Shown piece by piece: positions 38,359 through 50,147 of a stretch of 64,000 bases of DNA. The stretch is from Utricularia gibba (lineage: Eukaryota; Streptophyta; Magnoliopsida; Lamiales; Lentibulariaceae). Every line of letters starts with the position of its first letter. Positions within the stretch are counted from its first letter, which is position 1. The stretch is from positions 1,426,001 through 1,490,000 of the forward strand of contig NEEC01000010.1 in assembly GCA_002189035.1 (NCBI GenBank). The letters run 5' to 3'. The notes below the pieces were generated by a model. The model was not told where the DNA came from. It did no database searches and worked only from the letters and a program-made list of their open reading frames with translations. The translations under genes and the position numbers were made by a program.

Positions 38359-39803
38359 TTACATTTGAAATAAAAACCTCTTTTTAAAATCGTTGATAAA
38401 TCGGGTAAGAAAGTAATCCGACGGCCCTGGATTGCGCAGAGTTTTCCTGCTCTTGCCTTTCATGTCTTGCACCTTGTCTCTGATGGGATTTTCCAAATCC
38501 ATCAACTCTCTTATTGCAGCACAAATTTTGTCGGCCGGGATGATCAATCCACCGTTACGCCTGTAATCCATCTTAATCTCCACCGCCATCTCAAATTCCT
38601 TCACCAACTGAAAAGCATTCGCCTGTTGCTCCGCCGTCAGTGGCCATGTCGCCATCGGAACGCCAAACCAGACGCTTTCCAGAGTCGAATTCCACCCACA
38701 ATGAGAAACGAAGCCTCCCACCGCGGGATGGGCTAAAACCGTCGTCTGCGGGGCCCATCCGATGAGTTTTCCCCTTCCCTTAGTTCGATCTAAAAACCCG
38801 TCTGGTAGGACCTCGCTGTAGCACTCGTACTCCGTCGGAAAACCCACCTGTTCGTCTTTGGGCGGCCTTCTTAAAGCCCATAAAAACCGGTTACCGCTGG
38901 TCTCGAGTCCGGTGGCGATTTCTTTTATTTGATCTTCCGAGAAGCCACCGCGCGTACCGAAACAGAGGAACACTACGGAGGAATCCGGTTGCTGATCGAG
39001 CCAGTTGATGATGTCGTTGTATTCTCTCTTTGATTTCTCTGCTTCGTCGATGCCGAGCTGCAGAATGGGTCCGATGGGGTAAAGAGGGGGGAGTTCGCTA
39101 TTATCCCAGAGTTCCTGAATCGCGAACCTCTCAAAATCAAGGAAAGTGTTGCACAGAATTCCTTTTGCTCGCCTGAACCATCGAATCATCTCGAAAAACA
39201 CGGAATTCATTCGCGTATTGAAGATGAATTCGGGGAGTACGGACGACGGAACCGGGTTTTTATACCCTGGAATGACGAGTGGCTGACTGCAACTTTGATA
39301 CTTGAGAAGCTCCTCTGTTTCTTCCTCCTGGATGCTCTGAAAATGGAACACCATCCCAAGACAAGCAGCCCCCGAGGTGAAAAAGACATAAGACGGAAGT
39401 CCTAGTTCATCAGCGACATCAATCATCGGAGTGAACACCATGTCAATCACAAAAGCTGCCGGATAATCAGATTCCGGTGACAGAGTATCTCAGCCACGGC
39501 GTCCCTGACGACCCCCTTCTGGTTCTCAACGAACTCCCAAATAAAACCTGGATTTTCCGGGTTTTCGTTTTCCAGGGAGAAGGGAGCGAGATGGAGAAAG
39601 TTCACGCTCGGCGATGTGCTGATACAGGAAGAGATGTTGGTTTCCATTGGGATGTTTATTAACAGAACCGTGACCTCCAAACCGGCGTCGTGGCTAGCAA
39701 GGAGCTCCGCCGCCTTCACGGTGGGCAGAAAGTGGGTCATCACCGGGAAGGGAATGAAGAACAAGCTCGCTCTCTTGGAGACGGAGGCGTCCATTGTGTG
39801 CAT
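38359..39803 (-). CDS. UDP-glycosyltransferase, UGT71-like (frameshifted in this sequence)
   Basis: A single-exon gene. The N-terminal half has FFIPFPVMTHFLPTVKAAELL with the catalytic-type His, typical of group E UGT71 enzymes. The C-terminal half has the full PSPG box, from GWAPQTTVLAHPAVGGF through SHCGWNSTLESVWFGVP to the final AEQQ; the terminal Gln favours UDP-glucose. Such enzymes glucosylate phenolics, flavonoids or hormones; the acceptor cannot be told. The frame breaks near 39481-39490: the upstream frame runs to a stop at 39447, while SPESDYPAAFVIDM is one base away. One missing base gives 481 residues, the normal length. Start could be Met 1 or Met 4. Confidence 0.9.
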
Positions 39804-41014
39804 CTTTTCCGGTGCTGAACTTAAATAGTTCAGAACAGAGACATATGTTTACGACAATTCTACGTGGCGAGCACCTGCCGCCAGTCTTTTCGTTTTATTT
39901 AGTTAATTTATTTAATATAATCAAACAGAAGCTTCTATTGGCAGCCACTAGAGTCCCCCACAGCCACAGCCACAGCCACAGGGGTCTTTTGTTGGATTTG
40001 GAATTAAAAATGGTAATTTAATATGTGATTTCAATAAATATGAATTTTATAAAAAATAATATTTTGTTTATATTGTCATTAAAATTTGAAAAATCATTTT
40101 ATTAGTTGTTCATAGTTAATAGTGATGTTTCGTATGATATTATATTTAGATAAAATTAGGTAATTTGGTAGATGATTTAAATATATTTTTATAGTATGTC
40201 GATACGAGATTTGATTTTGCATTTAATATGCTTTGGATATTCCAAATCTCAGTCATACACGGCGATGGCGCCCACATTGGTTGTCTGTTATTTATTTATT
40301 AATTTATGTTCTAGAAGGTTTTTTTGGTAGGATTTCGCATTAGTTTTTTAATGCATTAATATTTATAATAATATTTTGAAAAAAAATGATTTGTATTTTT
40401 AAATATAAATTATTTAATTTTTTTCCTACTAACAAAATCTATCCCCAACGCTAGTATATCAAGAATATAATCAATTTTTAAAATTTAATATATTGGATAT
40501 ATTTAATTACTAAAATGTTATATTTGAATCTTTTTGATCTGCTATCATTTGCATGTCGAATATAAGTAATTACATACTATTCAAAAGCTAAGTACGATTA
40601 ATTAGAAACTAATTGCATCAAACATTTAAATAATTAATAACTAATAATATAAATTATTTTAAATAATAAAGATTATTTATGTTAAATTTGGTGTGTACTA
40701 CAATGGTGAAAATCAATTCTTTCAATATTAGAAATAAATTTCATCATTATATTGAGACCTTAAGAATAAATATTATTATTATTTTAAAATATTAAAAATA
40801 ATAATTATTTTATATTTTTTTTTATAAATATTAGAGATCAATAACATCAATTTTCCATAAATAAAAGAGAAAATTGCTATATTCTACTCATGATGAATAA
40901 TGGAAAATGGAATTGGAATTGAGAAGGAAAGCTAATGTGCAGGAGGATTACATCAAAATTCAGGCTAAGTAGATGGAGTTGTTGCATTAGTTGAATGATC
41001 ATCTTCTCCCCCAC
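39804..41014. other. Intergenic region upstream of the UGT
   Basis: Contains the UGT promoter. A short tandem of CACAGC (four units, 39959-39981) lies 160 bases upstream of the UGT start. The rest (40010-40900) is AT-rich without genes. Confidence 0.5.
39959..39981. repeat. Hexanucleotide repeat (CACAGC)4-like
   Basis: Four near-perfect units of CACAGC/CCACAG in the upstream region of the UGT gene. It is probably a simple-sequence repeat; no function is implied. Confidence 0.8.
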
Positions 41015-44000
41015 TCACAATTCATCTTTGAGATCATCATCGCCTCCCATTAGTTCGTCAAGTGAGAATTCGTCTTCTTCTATGATCTCTCCATCTTTTC
41101 CATCCCATGGCTCACTCCTCAGAATCTCTGCAACTCCTTCCAGAGGCAAGGTCCCTTTCCGCCCAGTCCAGCTTCTTTCACAAACTCGCTGCCATGGGGA
41201 TGAAACCAAAATTCAGTTGTTATGGTACCCGCCGCACATCTAGGAATGACAATGCTTACATGATTTGATCGTGTTGAAATGCGCTCTTGAGAGGGGCATA
41301 AGCTTTTTTCTTGAGGTTGAGTGCTATGAAAGCCGGATATCCGTAGCCTCCTACTCCCACTTGCCTCTCAAGGTTTGGTTGCTTAGTTGCCGCAGCCCAG
41401 AGATAGCTGTAATTTCAAGAGCATATGCTGAATATACAATACAAGATGGTTCACCGGCTCTAGGCAGGATAAGTGCTCTAGGTTCCTATTCAGAGGCCAC
41501 AAGTGCATCGAAGATTGCTATCTAGTAAGGGAATGGGTTGTGAGGTTCAAGGTTGAAGATGCGTCTCAACTAATGATCCTAATGGAAGGGATGTGAAGTT
41601 CAGTGCGCTTAGGAGAAAGTGTGAGGGTGTGTGTTTTGTTGGAAGGGTAAAGTGAATTGGGTTCTTCCTCACCTGTAAGGGCTTCTTTTGAACTTCTCTG
41701 CAACGGATAAGAGAAGTTGAAGATACTTGTTCCTGCCCTCAGCTTTGGAGTCCAAAATGTCAGGGAGGAAAGCAATAAAGCAGATCGCTGCAGGACCACA
41801 TTTCTCTTCCAGAACATCCTGGGAATAAAAATTTCACTTGAACAAAACAACAGGAAAAAGGTGCAATTCCCATAAATCACACACATGGATACAAGGAGCA
41901 TGCGTGCAAGATTAGTGAAAAAAAGGTGAGGTCTAACCTGGCTTGTAAGTTCAGTGACTTCAGGCGGGCTAGCATTCGCTTCCAGCTGCTCCAGAGCAAA
42001 AGCTTCAATTGCTGATGCGGATCTTGCCCCTTCATATGGAAAGGGGCTGTTTTTATCAGCTCCGAAGACCAAGATTGTGGGAAATCCTTGCACACCAAAC
42101 CTGCTCATCAAAGACTGACATGCAAGATTTGTTAGAGGCATGCCACCAAGTTCTGATTTGGGAAAAAAAAAAAGTCAGTTCACTATCACATGTACGGCAT
42201 AATGATTCCATTCGAACTGGAAATTTAAGGGAGACTCAGCCATGAAGAAACGAAAACTCACCTTCCCAGCTATAAATTCGGTTTTAAAATGTATTCATAG
42301 GTTTGTCACAGAAAGAAAGCCAATTAATAGGTTGATGTATTCTCCTCCAACAATGATGAACAAAAATCATATAATTCACCAACAATGTTAGCCCATATTC
42401 AAATGCTCTAGCGGCCATCAGATTCATCATTCATATGAAGCATTCAATATTTACTCCTTCCAAAACCAGTTCTGAATATATTCATATGTCCATTATAGTC
42501 GGCACTAATTGTTAAGTTAAAAAGATGAAAATGAACTTACCTTTTCAGCATCACAATCTACATGTCCCAACTTCACCTGCCCCTTGAGACTATTGGCAGC
42601 TTTCTTCCACTCTGGAGCGAGTTTCTTACAGTGGCCACACCTACAAAGAAGAAAAGGAATCAAGAGAGCCTAACTTCTTACTGCAAACATTTAAATTGCA
42701 GCAACCCAAAAATCTTAAGTGGTACAATCTAAATAATCACATCTGAAAATGGAACTAACCAGGGAGCAAAGAACTCCACAATCCATAGCTCTTTGCTTTT
42801 TATTACTGTTTCATCGAAGTTTTGAGAGTTCAGTTCAACGGATGCACTTGGTTCTGACTTCCCACGTGACCCTTCAGATGATTTACCATTGAGACGCTCA
42901 CTTAAAAGCGCCTTGATCTGGATGAGAATAGAGAAAATTCATAAAATGTGTTGGTATACATTGTTTCAAGTTGTTGACATGGTAATGAATAAAGCATCAA
43001 TGCCTGCTTCACGGCAAACTCAGCAATCGGCTTAGCTTCCCTAGCTCCTTGGTAGTCAACAGGGGATTTGCCGGGTGCAAAGACCTTAATTGTTGGGAAA
43101 CCTCTAATTCCATATTCCTGTGCATTTAATATTCCATAAACATCATCAATAGGCAGCATAAATGATTTCTGACTCCATGTCCATGAGAAGAGATTGCTAA
43201 TGCTCATCAATATAAAACCTTTCTGAAGGTAAGAAGGCGATGCTCATGAAGCAAAATTAAATCTCACATGACATCACCTGAGCGAGTGACTTGTGTTCAT
43301 CAGCATCTAGCGCTGCCACAGTTGCTACACCCTTCAAAATGTTAGCTACCTTCTCCCATGTGGGTGTCAAAGCCTGACAATGCCCGCACCATGGGGCATA
43401 GAACTCAACTAAGACTACTCCATTCGAATTCAAGACCTGCATTTGTGCCCCACTGCAACCGTTCAGAAAATTCACGTACATAAACGCTGCACTATATTAT
43501 TACGATCACACACTAAATCTGCACTTCACATGAATATTCATTTTCAGATTATCACACATCAAGTCCGGATATGGTATCCGAGGATGCTGCTATTATTATC
43601 AAAAAATTCACAAAAGCAAGAGACTTGTCACCCTAATGAAGCGATAAGCATGAAACAGCCATAGAAATTTACTATTACTAACTCCCATTTCAAATGATCA
43701 AAAGATTATCAGCAACAGGTTAAATAAGCAATCCCCAAGTCCTAGACAGCTCAAAAAATTTATCACTCTTTCCCAAATTCACCTAATGCTACAATGTTGC
43801 CGCAATTTTGCTGGATTACGCCCACGATTCAATAATAAAGATAGTCGACTAAAGCCAATAACTTGAAGAGAGATAGTATTTATTTATGCGGCGTCACCTA
43901 AACATCGCCATTGCACGAAACCCAGTAAAAAGACGACCATCGTCACCGCAGTAGTGGGTACTCATCAAATTTCAAACTCAAATGCATCCTCCAAAAATTT

Positions 44001-44218
44001 TCAACGCAATTGCTATCCGCAGGACTCTTAGACGTAAATCTAAACACCCCATGAAGAAATCAACAGCGTAAACTCACCTTCGACTTGAAATTGTTGGGAT
44101 TCAACTGAAGGACGGGTGACGATGATCCGTACAATGCGCACACACCATGTAAGCTTCCCGTAAGCTCTAAAACCATTACACAGCATAACAAGAGTGGAAT
44201 CAACGAAGCTTTATCCAT
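41015..44218 (-). CDS. PDIL2-3: Protein disulfide isomerase, PDIL2-3/P5 type, ER lumen (frameshifted in last exon)
   Basis: Nine exons: 44218-44078, 43436-43278, 43117-43004, 42917-42760, 42640-42541, 42114-41938, 41818-41673, 41406-41260, 41188-41015. They give 438 residues (PDIL2-3: 440). A signal peptide is followed by two thioredoxin domains, each with APWCGHC (the second split between exons 4 and 5). A third domain ([32 protein letters not shown]) and an acidic tail ending in KDEL follow. It forms and rearranges disulfides in the ER. The last exon is out of frame because one base is missing in the run 41153-41155, just after [11 protein letters not shown]. Intron 3 appears to start with GC (CAG|GC at 43004/43003). 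Confidence 0.92.
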
Positions 44219-44323
44219 GGCCACGAACTGCAACGACGAAATTAGACGAATCAAGACACTTGAGTAGGGATTGTTCTGCGTGCGAGAAACATTAATTGTT
44301 ACTTCCATGTTGCTCCGCGGTGA

Positions 44324-44351
44324 TACGTGTCGGTACGTGTCGCAAGCCAAT
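44324..44351. promoter_or_regulatory. Two TACGTGTCG repeats plus CCAAT upstream of the PDI gene
   Basis: Copies of TACGTGTCG lie at 44324-44332 and 44334-44342, followed by CCAAT at 44347-44351, about 105-130 bases upstream of the PDI start codon (minus-strand gene). ACGTG cores near an inverted CCAAT resemble plant ER-stress elements bound by bZIP/NF-Y factors, but the spacing does not match ERSE-I exactly. A stress-responsive role is inference only. Confidence 0.35.
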
Positions 44352-44659
44352 AGAAATCTTACACCTCAGCAGAGTCGGACACCGTTCTTTTAGTGTGCTG
44401 GAATGGAGTGGACCTCGTGCAGCCCATTGTCCAAAAACGAGCCCAAATCAAACTTATAAGCACTCTAATTTCATAACGTCTACAACATGCACAAAATTTT
44501 ATGTTTTAAATGGATACGAGTGTATAATTTATTTATTCAATACTTTAAATAGATAGATGTGTCACTTAAATCTTATTCTAAAAGTTAGGTATTTAATATT
44601 ATAAACATTTTTATTAATATCATAAACATATTGATGAGCCAGCTGAATAGAATTATTTT

Positions 44660-45310
44660 ACTTATTACATTAATTCCAAAATAAACAGGCAAAAAATCCA
44701 CCACCACCACCGCGGCCACCGCTCCACCGGTCCTACGACAGAAATCGTCAAACTCCTGGCATATCGGAAGCCAGTTAGCGCCGGCGTTTCCACTGTTAAC
44801 CAGATATACAATCGCTGCCGATGCTGCTGCAGCGGAAGTAGCCAGAGCCACTGCCAACTGCAACAAACCAAAAGGACTTTGACTTCAAGCGTCGAAGATG
44901 ATAAGGAAGAACCTCAGCGCCAGGGCTGCAGGTCGAACCATCTGGGCTATGGATAGGGGAACAGAAAGAATCAGGGAGCCAGCGACGATTGCCGAAGAAC
45001 CTGAATCTCTGAAAAATAGTAACGCACACATGTTAAAAACAAAGCCGTGTATACGAGAAGGAAAAGAGAGAAACAGAGCATGTGCTGACGTGAAAGTTGG
45101 AAGATCATTGTTAGTTGGCCTGGAACTGGAAGAACTGAGTGAAAAAGGGAAGAGTTTGTTGAGTGGTTTCCATGGTGATGGCTGCAGCCAAAGCAGCGAT
45201 GCAGGCAATAACACGAAGGACCAAAACAAAAACTGGGACGCCCCTTTTGCCTAAGGCAGCCCTTGGTTGTTCGACCTCTAACGGCGCTCCAAGGAGGGGA
45301 ACCTTTCTTG
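44660..45310 (-). pseudogene. CASP-like membrane protein gene, probably broken
   Basis: Minus-strand pieces match CASP/CASP-like proteins: KRGVPVFVLVLRVIACIAAL (helix 1), TTQQTLPFFTQFFQFQAN (first loop), SLILSVPLSIAQMVRP (helix 2-3) and [13 protein letters not shown] (signature of loop 2). CASPs build the Casparian strip scaffold in the endodermis. Lesions: the frame shifts around 45293; a TAA follows QFQAN near 45114; where an intron is expected after IIFD only 33 bases (44890-44858) with an in-frame TGA remain, too short to splice; and the C-terminal helix is unrecognisable. These are not all C/G-run losses, so true decay is likely. A frame at 45721-45542 on the same strand might be its former N-terminus, but this is unproven. 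Confidence 0.6.
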
Positions 45311-45389
45311 TTACGTTGCTGAGCCTGAAATCTGGTTACTGGGCGAGCAGGATAACTGAAAGGAGGAAACTCAACCAGATCTTCCAAGA

Positions 45390-46148
45390 TCGGTTGAGAA
45401 GTTTCTGTCCTCTTCTTTCTACCTATGGTTGAAAGAAGGAAGAAGAACTACAAAAGTCTGGGATCAAAAAACTATCCCATGACAGATTCGGTAATATCTA
45501 CTTAAGGTCATGCATTTCCTCACACCCACCGGCACTCGTCTCTAATGTGATGTGACTGCTCGCTCCTTCCTATTGTAGACTCTATCCCCTTGGAGAGTCT
45601 GACCGCCTCCTTTCCATGTCTCTTCAGGTGCTGTCGGTTCAGCTAAACTGTTTGGCGGCGTTGCTGTCTCCTTATGTTCTTGTCGGGTGTCTCCAGCCTT
45701 GCACTGTTCTTTGGGGTTCATCACATTTCTCTTCTCTTTTTTTTGTTTCCCTGGTATCTTTGCTTGTTTCCTTAATTTCAACGGCGGTGGATTCTGTTTT
45801 CTCCATCCCTGTATACTATAAAGATGAGAATAGAAGTCAGGGACTAGATTTCTCCGGTTGCATTTATACAGAACGAAATGGATGATGCCATTAGAAGAAT
45901 ATGGAGCAGGTAAGATAAGAGGTGTTGTCAGTGGGACTAAAGTGGAATTCCTTATTGGGGCTGATAGCTTTGACACTAGAAAATAACAGTGGAGTTGATA
46001 CATGTGCAGCAAAACGAATAAATTCAACCAAAAACTTCAAAATCAGCAACGTTGCAGCTCAAATATAATCCCGACAAGGAAATTTCCTATAAATTACTCA
46101 CTGGTATGTCTCGGATTCTCTCCATGTCAGCTGGAGGTGATGAGGAGC
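45390..46148. other. Region between the CASP-like copy and ELM1
   Basis: Includes the ELM1 3' untranslated region and a minus-strand frame, 45721-45542 (59 residues from an ATG, polar, no family recognised). Otherwise nothing is supported. Confidence 0.4.
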
Positions 46149-48373
46149 TCATTGTTGAAACGCAAGTTGCCATTGGCGTTCAGCCAATGCTTTAACTACT
46201 TCAGCAGCAGCCATTTCGGTGTCACGCAGTGGAGAATAGTGCCAGGGAATGAAAATCTGTTCAAGGAGAACGAATTTAGAAATAAAGATAACTTCAAGAA
46301 CCAACAACACTTATGTGAAGGAGATCTTATTACATTTTCTTCAACAGTGAAGAGGCGAACTGCTTTTAAACTCTGTAGGGATTTCAGAAAATAAGACATC
46401 TTCCCCTTACAATGCTCCGCCCCAATTACATAAACAGGTTTTCTGCAGGATAAAAAATCCATAAATTGACTAACACTTGCGCATGGTAAGGTTTGGAAAA
46501 GAAATATTTCTATGAAAAGCTTGTCTTGTACCCCGTGCTACATGCTTCGCTCAACATACTCACTGAATCAGCGGTGATGAGAAACGCATCTGCCCAAGCT
46601 AAGTGTCCCATGTGTGGATTTGGATCTCAAAAAGGGCCACGCCACCAAATGTCAGATAGCTCGAAACCCAGATGCGTATGGTAGAACATGACTGTAATGC
46701 AATCATATTATGCACAACATATTTATATTTGAAATCATCCAGTACCTTCTCCATTCCAGATGTAAACTTTAGGATTTTTTGAGAGCCTTCTCACAAGGAA
46801 GTCAGATATCTGTTTCCATAGAAAGAGTATAGACTTTTAGTCAACAGAACAAAACCATAAAGTTCTAAGTGCACATACATATTTGGGAGTTCGTCGTGAG
46901 AACGAAATTCTGATGCTGCCACAATCTGGAAGGACCCTATTCAGCGAGGCCATCAGCTGCATGGCCAGATCAACACCATATTTGCAATGCCCTACACAAG
47001 CAGGGTCTCAGGACAGCCGACAGTTATTCAAGGGCAAGTTCTGGAATGGAAAACGTAGTGAAAATTCCTACTTGAAGGTCCGCCAATGCATATTACGAGA
47101 AGGGGCTTAGGGAGATGCACCATGACATTGTGCCACAAAGAAGCTGCATTTTTCAAAGCAACAGAATCTGCCTGGTGGAGAGCTCCAGTTGTAAGGACCT
47201 AATAGCATCGTTTGATTCAGAAGTAATCATAATTTAATCCCATCCACAAATGAAAAAATAAAAAATTCAATGAAGCAAATGCTCTAACACTTAGAGTACA
47301 TACCACATTTTTTTCAGGAGGCTCTCTAGGTGTTATCAACCTTCTTAGAAAGAAAGGAATTTCTTTCTGTCCCTCAGGTGTCAAATGGTAATAATCATGA
47401 CGAGGTACGATTACCAGATCAAATCTCTCTAGAAAATATCACGGATGTTGTATCTGTAGTACGATAAACTTATCATTCCCAAGAGTTAACGCAAAAATAC
47501 ACTGCGAGCAAGCTTTCCAAAATCAAAGAAAGAAGCATCACACATTTGACATCCTGTGTCGTTGTATTTTTTAAGGCAATAATAAAGCATATAGTTAATC
47601 TCAAAAGCAGATTCTGTTGACACCCTTGAATAAGGCACCGAAATGGAGAAATGGAGAAAAAACATACTTGAATAAGGAACACATTTTTTGGAGCCAATTT
47701 CTTAGTGGAACACGCAACACCGATTGTGTCACGGCCTGATGCAACCAGCAAAATGGGACCATCCCTTAAAAAAAGAAAAAAAAAACAGCATCCATTTTGT
47801 TAAGAAAACCTCAGGCCAGCAACACAAGATGTTCAAAAAACCAAAGGGGGTATCAAGAAAGCACCTTTCAAATGTATCAAAAGCCATTTTAGCAATTTCC
47901 CTTGCATCCGGTTGAAGAGTACCTGACTTGCATTGAAAACTGTTAGTAAAAAAAAAATCATTATTCGAATTGACGATCCACAAAAAATACGCCTAAAAAC
48001 CATCACCTTTGCCATCAGAGTGAGACGACAGGCACTTATTTCCCGAGAATCCATCCCAAAGAATACGCTTTACAGCCCGATCGAGCTGTCTGTGGACAGA
48101 AACTGGCAACCAACGGAGCTTCTCGTTGATACCTCCTGCTGGACGAGTAACACGCTGGAATCGGCGAACATACCAAACAAGGAGCACACATCATCCTCAA
48201 AGACCGTTCATTGAAAAAAAGGAATACTTTTACGCAGAGATATCCATGATTACATATAGTGTACATTGGTTGGCCAATCCCAGAGCTCGAACCAAGCCAA
48301 TACACTGATTTTCTGCTCCTGCAAAGCCGTTGCTGAAAACAATTGCTCTCCTTACGCTCTGGACGGACTTCAT
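46149..48373 (-). CDS. ELM1: Mitochondrial fission protein ELM1, with an in-frame stop
   Basis: Eleven exons: 48373-48254, 48154-48007, 47922-47865, 47764-47668, 47453-47304, 47198-47072, 46991-46879, 46809-46746, 46625-46532, 46442-46334, 46256-46149. They give 395 codons in one frame. Landmarks: SNGFAGAENQCIGLVRALG, RVTRPAGGINEKLRWLPV, LLVASGRDTIGVA, DLVIVPRHDYYHL, VLTTGALHQADS, NPKVYIWNGEDPNPHMGHLA and SVSMLSEACSTGKPVYVIG. ELM1 sits on the outside of plant mitochondria and brings the dynamin DRP3 there for fission. In exon 5 the expected Arg of IQHPR is TGA (47441-47439, residue 146); one C-to-T change explains it. All else is intact. Start at 48373 is the first Met before the conserved region. 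Confidence 0.9.
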
Positions 48374-48451
48374 CCCTGGGCTACAGTTGTTTGTTGTTGG
48401 TTTTTTGAATTTGAAAATGTGTTTGCCATATATCTTGTAGCAGAAATCTAT

Positions 48452-48454
48452 CAA
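48452..48454 (+). promoter_or_regulatory. CAA motif upstream of the tRNA-Leu gene
   Basis: CAA six bases before the tRNA matches the motif seen just upstream of many plant nuclear tRNA genes, where RNA polymerase III initiates. Confidence 0.5.
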
Positions 48455-48459
48455 TAATC

Positions 48460-48539
<80 letters not shown>
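48460..48539 (+). tRNA. tRNA-Leu (anticodon UAG)
   Basis: The 80 bases fold as a class II tRNA. The acceptor arm GACAGTT pairs with AGCTGTC, with discriminator A. The anticodon stem CCAGA/TCTGG encloses TTTAGGC, with TAG at 48494-48496, which reads CUA leucine codons. A long variable arm follows. The A box TGGCCGAGTGG is at 48467-48477 and the B box GGTTCAAATCC at 48518-48528. No intron is present, and CCA is not encoded, as normal for nuclear tRNAs. It lies 86 bases upstream of the ELM1 start codon, on the opposite strand. Confidence 0.98.
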
Positions 48540-48550
48540 GTCTCCGATTA

Positions 48551-48555
48551 TTTTT
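48551..48555 (+). terminator. Pol III terminator of tRNA-Leu
   Basis: TTTTT starts 12 bases after the tRNA end, the standard RNA polymerase III stop signal. Confidence 0.8.
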
Positions 48556-49108
48556 GCATTCATTCAATTATGTGAAAAATAGAACCCTTTTTAAAATACA
48601 AGGATGTTTTAGTCAGTTAGATTTATGATGAGATCTTGATTTGACTGATATCAATCTGTTGGCAGAAAACGCACACCTCTACATAATTTAATCAACTTAT
48701 AAGCTACTTAAAATAACTTATAAGTTATGCGCTGCTCTTACCCATTTCTTTAATAACAGTATAATATTAATTATAAATTAAGAAAAAAAAAGCATTGCTA
48801 GATGAAACGATCAACTACTGTTAGAAATTAATTAGCGCTGTCGGTAGTCAAAATGGGGAAAATTGGCCCCTATACCTGTTTCATATCCATTTTAGCGTTT
48901 TCGGTAGTCGGTAGATGAGAAATTTCTCTTTAACCACTAAATTTATCACTAACTACAAAAAGTACCTCGAACTTGTTGCCAAAAGGGACCTCTATTTATA
49001 ATGAAATATGAAACCGCTCCTTCCTCGTTTTATATGTATGCATCCGGCGAAGAAAGATGGAAGGAACACAGGGAACGAAAGCCAGCGGTTATTTCGCCGC
49101 CGTGAGGA
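48556..49108. other. Intergenic region
   Basis: AT-rich in part, with a near-duplicate GGTAGTC-containing motif (TTTTCGGTAGTCGG and CTGTCGGTAGTC) at about 48840-48915. No gene is recognised. Confidence 0.4.
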
Positions 49109-49465
49109 ATGGCCGTCTCCGATGAAAAATGTTGCGATTATTCTAGAGTTCTAGGAAACATTGAGAACAACTGGCGTCTCGCGGTGACTTGCGGGACCGG
49201 CGTTACGGCGCTTGCTCTCATGGTGGCGAGGGCGGAATCAGAAGCCTCCGAGTCTCGGTTCATGAAAACGCTTGGCTGCAAAAAACTTCAGTTTATCAAA
49301 TCCGCCGCCCCCTCACTATCGGAGATCACCGTTCACAAGCGGAAACCCTGCAAATCCTCGAAAGCCTCATATCCCTTGAAATCTCCCCCCTTCCATACAG
49401 TCCTGGAACATGAGATCAACAAAAATACAAATGGTGTCCTTGCGGACTTTCCTTCCATACAATAA
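49109..49465 (+). CDS. Hypothetical small protein
   Basis: An intact 118-codon frame from ATG to TAA in moderate-GC DNA. A short hydrophobic stretch (RLAVTCGTGVTALALMVA, about residues 23-40) could be a membrane segment; the rest is basic and Ser/Lys-rich. I do not recognise the family. An overlapping frame (49189-49413) is nearly as long, so the reading frame itself is uncertain. Confidence 0.3.
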   Translation: MAVSDEKCCDYSRVLGNIENNWRLAVTCGTGVTALALMVARAESEASESRFMKTLGCKKLQFIKSAAPSLSEITVHKRKPCKSSKASYPLKSPPFHTVLEHEINKNTNGVLADFPSIQ

Positions 49466-50147
49466 ATGTGGGGTTAAAGAAAGAATGTTTCAGCTTGCTG
49501 ACATTTGCACACAACTACCCCATGTCCAATGGGACCAATCGTAGCTGCTTTCCCCTGTGGGAGCTTCCTTTCATTGAATGTGTCTGTAAATAATCATAAA
49601 TGTTAAAAACTTTAAACAACTGGTGAATCAGACGTCAATAAGAAGTGAAGTGCCCCCACTGATGACCTGAAGTGGGAAGCAAGAACATTGCTAGTTTCCC
49701 AGAGGTTGGAATACAAAATGCCTACAGTTTCCAAAAATAAAGTTGATGCATGAATCAAACACCTCAAATCTTCAAGAGATATAACTTTGAAACTTCCAGG
49801 GGTGCAAAAGCAGGGGAATTAAAGTCTGTGGAGTGCTCTCTTCTGTTGCTTTACTCGCTATTCATTCAACAAAGGAAGGAAAAAAGAAGCATGGAGTTGT
49901 GACTATCATTGATAGCAAATGTTACCTCCAGCCTCCACTATCCCCTCGTCACTTTGGTAAGCAAAGTGGATAAGCATATTTTTGGTGATCATAACATGGA
50001 AATCAATGATTTTTTTCCCCAGGGTTCTACCACTCTGCAATCCTCAGTCTATGCACAGTTAAAGGAACTGAAACGCTATGGGTACCGGCAGCAGGCTGCT
50101 ATTCAGAGTTTTCCCGTTTCAGGACTTATAACAAACACATAACAGAC
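49466..50147. other. Region between two hypothetical genes
   Basis: Mixed composition. A 77-codon frame at 49909-50142 resembles nothing known and may be 5' leader of the next gene. Confidence 0.4.

Noticed and set aside
39820-39828. CTATTTAAG as a TATA box of the UGT
   Set aside because: It is only about 17 bases before the start codon, too close for a transcription start plus leader.
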